A stretch of DNA of 16,920 nt, taken from UBA8110 sp964597275. GTDB lineage: Bacteria > SAR324 > NAC60-12. Shown here one piece after another: positions 14,068-16,920 of this stretch (within the stretch, counting starts at the first letter, position 1; every line of letters begins with the position of its first letter). The position numbers and the translations under genes are program-made. The DNA is taken from NCBI GenBank assembly GCA_964597275.1, contig CAZQXS010000083.1, positions 1-16,920 on the forward strand. Reading direction: 5' to 3'. Under the pieces are notes generated by a model, which worked only from the letters and a program-made list of their open reading frames with translations, did not search any database and was not told the DNA's origin.

Positions 14068-15362
14068 CAGAAATTCCCCAGGTAGCGATCGGTTTCCACC
14101 GACGTGACCTGATTAGCAAAGAATTCCAGCTCGCGCTCGGCCTGCATGATGTTGATTGTCAGCAGATCCTCGCCATAGACCTCTTGCATCAGGGCCGAGT
14201 CCTTAGCCAAACCGACCGCTGTGGCCAGATCGGTGGGAATCGGCTCGGCATCCTCGGCTTCGTAGCCGTTGCCTTCCGTGATCGGCGTGGGTTGCAAGCC
14301 CTGCTCGATGCCGTTGAGGCCCGCTGTGATCTCGGCGGCGAGCAGCAGGTAGGGGTTGCAGTCCGCCGAGCCGTCGCGCTTTTCGATGCGCACGGCAGAG
14401 TCCTTGCCCTCAATGATGCGCAGGCCGACGGTGCGGTTGTCCACGCCCCATGTTGTGTTGATCGGGCAGAAGGTGTAGGGCTGGCGGCGGCGGTAGGCAT
14501 TTGGGGTGGCCGCGGAGACGAGCGCCATTTCCGACATGTGCTTCTGCAAGCCCGCAAGATAATTCAGGCCGAGCGCGGAGAGCTTGCCGTTTTCGGCGCA
14601 GACGTTCCTGCCGTCCTTCCACAGCGAGTGGTGCGTGTGGAAGCCGTTTCCGGACTGGTCAATGAAGGGCTTGGACATGAAGGTCGCCAAGTAGTCCTGC
14701 TGCGCGGACACCTCCTTGACCATGCTCCGGAACATCACCACGCGGTCGGCGGACTCCAACGCCCCGCCGTAGCGGATGTTGACCTCCACCTGTCCGGGCG
14801 CGTATTCCGGGTTGGACTGCTCAATCGGAATGCCCGCCGCCGTGAGGCTGCGGCGGATCGGCCCCAGCACATGCTCCAGTTCGGCAGCGCGGGCGAGGCC
14901 ATAGACCTGAATGCCCTGGTCACGCGGCTGGCGGGTTTCCCGGTCGAGCAGGAAAAATTCCAGTTCGGCCCCGATCTTGACCTCGTAACCCATCGCCTCC
15001 GCCCGTTCCAGCACCCGGAGCAAGGCATTGCGCGGGTCAATCGGCACGGGCTTGTGGTCCATGCCTTCCGCCCGACCAAAACAGAAGGCCACGCCTTCTT
15101 CCCACGGCAAGGGATACACCGGCCCAACGGGCATCATGTGGAAATCCGGATAGCCGTTGTCGAAGTTCACATACGGCGTGTCCCAGACATCGCAGGTCAT
15201 GTCAATGGCGAACATGGCGATCGAAAGCGCGTTGCCGTTCTCGCAGACGGTTGGCCAGTGTTCGGCAGGGATGCGCTTGCCGCGCAGGACTCCGTTGGTG
15301 TCGCCCATCCCCAGGACGACGGTGTGGATGCCCTCCGGGACATTGAGTGATGTGGTGGTCAT
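14067..15362 (-). CDS. Glutamine-synthetase-family gamma-glutamyl ligase (PuuA/GmaS-type)
   Basis: 431 residues with the full GS fold. Metal ligands are E133 and E135 (AELEF), E186 (NPEYAPGQVE), E193, H242/H244 (GNGFHTHHSLW) and E327 in RIEKRDGSADCNPYL; R315 in NRTVGLR contacts glutamate/phosphate. The N-terminal segment GDTNGVLRGKRIP (20-32) is the RGKR-type motif of gamma-glutamyl ligases for amines (PuuA, GlnA3/4-like), and no housekeeping-GS DGSS ammonia-site motif is seen. It should couple ATP hydrolysis to forming a gamma-glutamyl-amide from glutamate and an amine; the amine is unknown. Length matches gamma-glutamylmethylamide synthetase. It is the first gene of the operon, with AGGAG 5 bases before the ATG and a strong promoter upstream. 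As first gene of a shell operon it probably acts on the imported compound, outside the shell since no encapsulation tail is seen. Confidence 0.9.
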   Translation of the reverse strand: MTTTSLNVPEGIHTVVLGMGDTNGVLRGKRIPAEHWPTVCENGNALSIAMFAIDMTCDVWDTPYVNFDNGYPDFHMMPVGPVYPLPWEEGVAFCFGRAEGMDHKPVPIDPRNALLRVLERAEAMGYEVKIGAELEFFLLDRETRQPRDQGIQVYGLARAAELEHVLGPIRRSLTAAGIPIEQSNPEYAPGQVEVNIRYGGALESADRVVMFRSMVKEVSAQQDYLATFMSKPFIDQSGNGFHTHHSLWKDGRNVCAENGKLSALGLNYLAGLQKHMSEMALVSAATPNAYRRRQPYTFCPINTTWGVDNRTVGLRIIEGKDSAVRIEKRDGSADCNPYLLLAAEITAGLNGIEQGLQPTPITEGNGYEAEDAEPIPTDLATAVGLAKDSALMQEVYGEDLLTINIMQAERELEFFANQVTSVETDRYLGNF

Positions 15363-15391
15363 GGCGTCTCCTCGTTCAGTGTTTTTACGCA

Positions 15392-15405
15392 GTTCTCAGA
15401 AGAAC
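15392..15405. repeat. Short inverted repeat in the leader of the ligase-BMC operon
   Basis: GTTCT (15392-15396) and AGAAC (15401-15405) with a 4-base spacer. It lies in the 5' leader downstream of the predicted leftward start site and just upstream of the rightward -35 box. It could be a second operator half or a small RNA hairpin. The arms are short and support is weak. Confidence 0.3.
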
Positions 15406-15408
15406 CAC

Positions 15409-15438
15409 TTGTTGTTTTTTGACCGTCCTGACTATACT
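15409..15438 (+). promoter_or_regulatory. Predicted sigma70 promoter of the FAD oxidase gene
   Basis: TTGTTG (15409-15414) as -35, 18 bases, then TATACT (15433-15438) as -10, giving a start near 15445 and a leader of about 30 bases to the ATG at 15475. The last base of the -10 is the first base of the palindrome at 15438-15452, so a bound regulator would block it. Confidence 0.5.
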
Positions 15439-15460
15439 GTATTCAGAATACATTAGTCAA
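15431..15460 (-). promoter_or_regulatory. Predicted sigma70 promoter of the ligase-BMC-Liv operon
   Basis: On the minus strand TTGACT (-35, 15455-15460), 18 bases, then TATAGT (-10, 15431-15436), both 5/6 matches to consensus. The palindrome fills the spacer exactly, the usual place for repressor control. The leader to the ATG at 15362 is about 60 bases and ends with AGGAG. Confidence 0.65.
15438..15452. promoter_or_regulatory. Shared palindromic operator between divergent promoters
   Basis: A perfect 15-bp palindrome, TGTATTC-A-GAATACA, flanked by further symmetric arms TGACTA (15429-15434) and TAGTCA (15454-15459). It sits between the leftward -35 and -10 and abuts the rightward -10. The TGTAT...ATACA pattern resembles sites of FadR/FCD-type GntR repressors, but the regulator gene is not in the window. 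Confidence 0.7.
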
Positions 15461-15474
15461 CCGGGGATTGAAGA

Positions 15475-16620
15475 ATGGAGAAAAAATCCGATGTGATCGT
15501 GGCCGGAGCAGGCATCGCCGGAGTGATGACCGCCCTCAGTTTGATTCGCCGGGGACATCGTGTGTCGCTGATCGACCGCTGGGAGCCGGGACACACGCGG
15601 GCCAGCTCTTCGGACTACAATCGCATCTTCCGTTCGATTCATGGCAAGGACGAGTTGTACACGCAATGGATTCGGGAGGCGCGCTTGCGCTGGATGGAAT
15701 TGCAGGAGGAACTCGGCGTTTCGTTGTACATCGAGTGCGGGGCGCTGGTGATGGCGGAAGACGGCAACAGTGCTTGGGAGGATGCAACCATCCCGACCTT
15801 CCAGAAGCTGGGCATTCCGCACTTTGTTTTCAATCCAGACGAGTTGCGCATCCGTTTTCCGCAATTCAAGTTCACCAAAGTCGCCTACGGCCTTTACGAG
15901 CCGGAAGCCGGGATGGTGCTGGCGCACCGCGCCGTCACCGAAACCGCCAAGCATTTCGAGCGGCTGGGCGGTCGCATTCTGCGCGGGCGCGTGACCACCG
16001 ACGAGTCCGAGCGCCCCTGCCTCGACGGTAAGCCGCTGGAGGCCGACCTGATCGTGATGGCCGCCGGACCGTGGCTGGGCGGCCTCTTTCCCCGCACGAT
16101 CCGCCCGATTTCCAAGGTCGTGAGGCAGGACATCATCTACACCTCCACTCCAGACGCCGACACCTCCTACGATGCCGCCAACATGCCCTGCTGGATTGAC
16201 CACGGCTACGGCGCCTACGGCATTCCCTCGATCTTCGGGCACGGGGTCAAGGCTGCCATCGCATGGCACGAGACCGAAATTGACCTCGACCACGATGACC
16301 GCATTGTGGACCAGGCCACGATGGCCCGTTGCCGCCAGTACCTCGCGTATCGCTTTCCCGGACTTGTGGGCCAGCGGGCGATTGACCAGAAGGCTTGCCA
16401 GATCGCGCTCACTCCGGACACGCACTTCATCATTGACTTCCACCCCGAACACGACAATGTGCTCATCGCGGGCGGTTGCTCCGGGCACCTCTTCAAGCAC
16501 GGCCCGGTGTTCGGCGAATTCGCCGCCGGGGTCGGCTTGCGCGAATGGGGCACCGCCCCGCGCTTCAAGATCGGCTCACGCAACAGCCTCTCTGCCGGAG
16601 ACTCCCCCTCCGGACGCTGA
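15475..16620 (+). CDS. FAD-dependent amino-acid oxidase, monomeric sarcosine oxidase / N-methyltryptophan oxidase family
   Basis: 381 residues of the DAO superfamily. The FAD dinucleotide motif GAGIAG is at 11-16. Several functional residues of monomeric sarcosine oxidase (MSOX) line up: R50 and R53 in the SSSDYNRIFR segment (R53 matching the carboxylate-binding arginine); K259 in GVKAAI (oxygen-activating lysine); C308 in ACQIALTPDTHFIID (covalent flavin cysteine); K341 in SGHLFK (second carboxylate ligand). It therefore probably oxidises an N-substituted amino acid, using O2 and releasing an aldehyde plus the amino acid. It is transcribed away from the BMC operon from a shared control region, so it should be co-regulated. 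N-alkylglutamate is an attractive substrate given the ligase and glutamate-synthase-like neighbours, but sarcosine or other N-methyl amino acids remain possible. No encapsulation peptide is visible. Confidence 0.9.
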   Translation: MEKKSDVIVAGAGIAGVMTALSLIRRGHRVSLIDRWEPGHTRASSSDYNRIFRSIHGKDELYTQWIREARLRWMELQEELGVSLYIECGALVMAEDGNSAWEDATIPTFQKLGIPHFVFNPDELRIRFPQFKFTKVAYGLYEPEAGMVLAHRAVTETAKHFERLGGRILRGRVTTDESERPCLDGKPLEADLIVMAAGPWLGGLFPRTIRPISKVVRQDIIYTSTPDADTSYDAANMPCWIDHGYGAYGIPSIFGHGVKAAIAWHETEIDLDHDDRIVDQATMARCRQYLAYRFPGLVGQRAIDQKACQIALTPDTHFIIDFHPEHDNVLIAGGCSGHLFKHGPVFGEFAAGVGLREWGTAPRFKIGSRNSLSAGDSPSGR

Positions 16621-16630
16621 ATTCACCTGC

Positions 16631-16920
16631 TCACCACTCGTAGGGGCGGTCAATCCCAGCGAGCTTGACTCCGGTGAAAGCGGAGGCCTCCAGCGTGAGT
16701 GCCCGCAAGTCCTCGACTTCAAGGTTGTGGACCGAGGACTTCCCGCAGGACTTGGCCAGCAGGGTGATCTCCATCGTCATCGCCGTCAGGAAGCGGGCCA
16801 CGCGCTCGGCTCCGGCAGCCACGTCCATGCGCTCCTCAAGACGCGGCTCCTGCGTGGTGATCCCAACCGGGCAGAGTCCAGTGTGACAGTGGTGGCAGCG
16901 TCCCGGCGAGGTGCCCAAGG
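16631..16920 (-). CDS. Glutamate-synthase FMN/Fe-S domain protein, C-terminal part (rest outside window)
   Basis: The last 96 or so codons of a gene that enters from the right edge. The cysteine cluster CHHCHTGLCPVGITTQ is the Fe-S binding segment that follows the FMN barrel in glutamate synthases and in the stand-alone GltB2/GlxD/MgsC family. The following helix (GAERVARFLTAMTMEITLLAKSCG) and the LEVEDLRALTLEASAFTGVKLAG tail fit the stand-alone family. In methylotrophs such proteins form part of N-methylglutamate synthase, which turns gamma-glutamylmethylamide or methylamine plus glutamate into N-methylglutamate. It is convergent with the oxidase, with only 10 bp between the stops and no visible terminator. 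The partner subunits (amidotransferase and GXGXG domains) would have to lie to the right. Confidence 0.85.
   Translation of the reverse strand, partial: LGTSPGRCHHCHTGLCPVGITTQEPRLEERMDVAAGAERVARFLTAMTMEITLLAKSCGKSSVHNLEVEDLRALTLEASAFTGVKLAGIDRPYEW

Noticed and set aside
14184..15350. 388-codon plus-strand frame opposite the glutamine-synthetase-like gene
   Set aside because: Mirror of a strongly supported GS-family gene; no recognisable motif in its translation and no ribosome site.
15419..15438. TTGACC at 15419-15424 as the -35 for the rightward promoter
   Set aside because: Only 8 bases separate it from TATACT at 15433; the weaker TTGTTG at 15409 gives a workable 18-base spacer.
15457..16500. 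347-codon minus-strand frame opposite the FAD oxidase
   Set aside because: Composition is typical of a GC-rich antisense frame. The plus frame has FAD, covalent-cysteine and substrate-binding residues in the expected order.
16621..16630. Bidirectional terminator between the convergent oxidase and glutamate-synthase-like genes
   Set aside because: Only 10 bases separate the stops and no stem-loop with T-runs is visible.

Overview
The window comes from a GC-rich Gram-negative bacterium: there is an exported protein that looks like an outer-membrane beta-barrel, and periplasmic-type LivK with Liv permeases. I cannot fix the phylum from sequence alone; the excisionase-HTH/PTS-IIA protein beside a CBS-type ClC channel hints at a PVC-group or deltaproteobacteria-like genome, but this is only an impression. 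No rRNA, tRNA, CRISPR array, insertion sequence or phage gene is visible. Coding density is very high, and the longest gap between genes is 112 bp.

Layout. (1) Positions 1-2396, minus strand: a ClC chloride channel/antiporter with CBS domains (3' end outside the window), overlapped by a DNA-binding PTS IIA-like protein. (2) 2495-3799, minus: an exported beta-barrel-like protein of unknown function. (3) 3839-8642, minus: a branched-chain-amino-acid-type ABC importer, livH, livF, livK and a fused livM-livG. (4) 8645-15362, minus: a bacterial microcompartment (BMC) operon. In transcription order it encodes a glutamine-synthetase-like gamma-glutamyl ligase, BMC-P vertex protein, BMC-H hexamer protein, an opine-dehydrogenase-like protein, an acylating-type aldehyde dehydrogenase, BMC-T shell protein, a malate-dehydrogenase-like enzyme with a long N-terminal extension, and a RidA-family protein. 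(5) 15475-16620, plus: a divergent FAD-dependent amino-acid oxidase of the sarcosine-oxidase family. (6) 16631-16920, minus: the C-terminal end of an FMN/Fe-S glutamate-synthase-domain protein.

The genes from 15362 down to 3839 look like one long operon: most junctions overlap (TGATG, ATGA, GTGA) or are separated by only a few bases. A single palindrome at 15438-15452 sits between the -35 and -10 of the leftward promoter and overlaps the -10 of the rightward oxidase promoter, so one regulator probably controls both.

Working model (inference). The Liv importer brings in an amine, amide or amino acid. The gamma-glutamyl ligase, the glutamate-synthase-like protein and the N-substituted-amino-acid oxidase could form a glutamate-carried amine route like the N-methylglutamate pathway, releasing an aldehyde. 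The BMC aldehyde dehydrogenase would then make acyl-CoA, with NADH re-oxidised by the malate-dehydrogenase-like enzyme instead of the usual alcohol dehydrogenase. The usual BMC signature enzymes (B12 diol dehydratase, ethanolamine ammonia-lyase, glycyl-radical enzyme, aldolase), phosphotransacylase and alcohol dehydrogenase are not in the window. The substrate is unknown, and the combination does not match a BMC type I can name with confidence.
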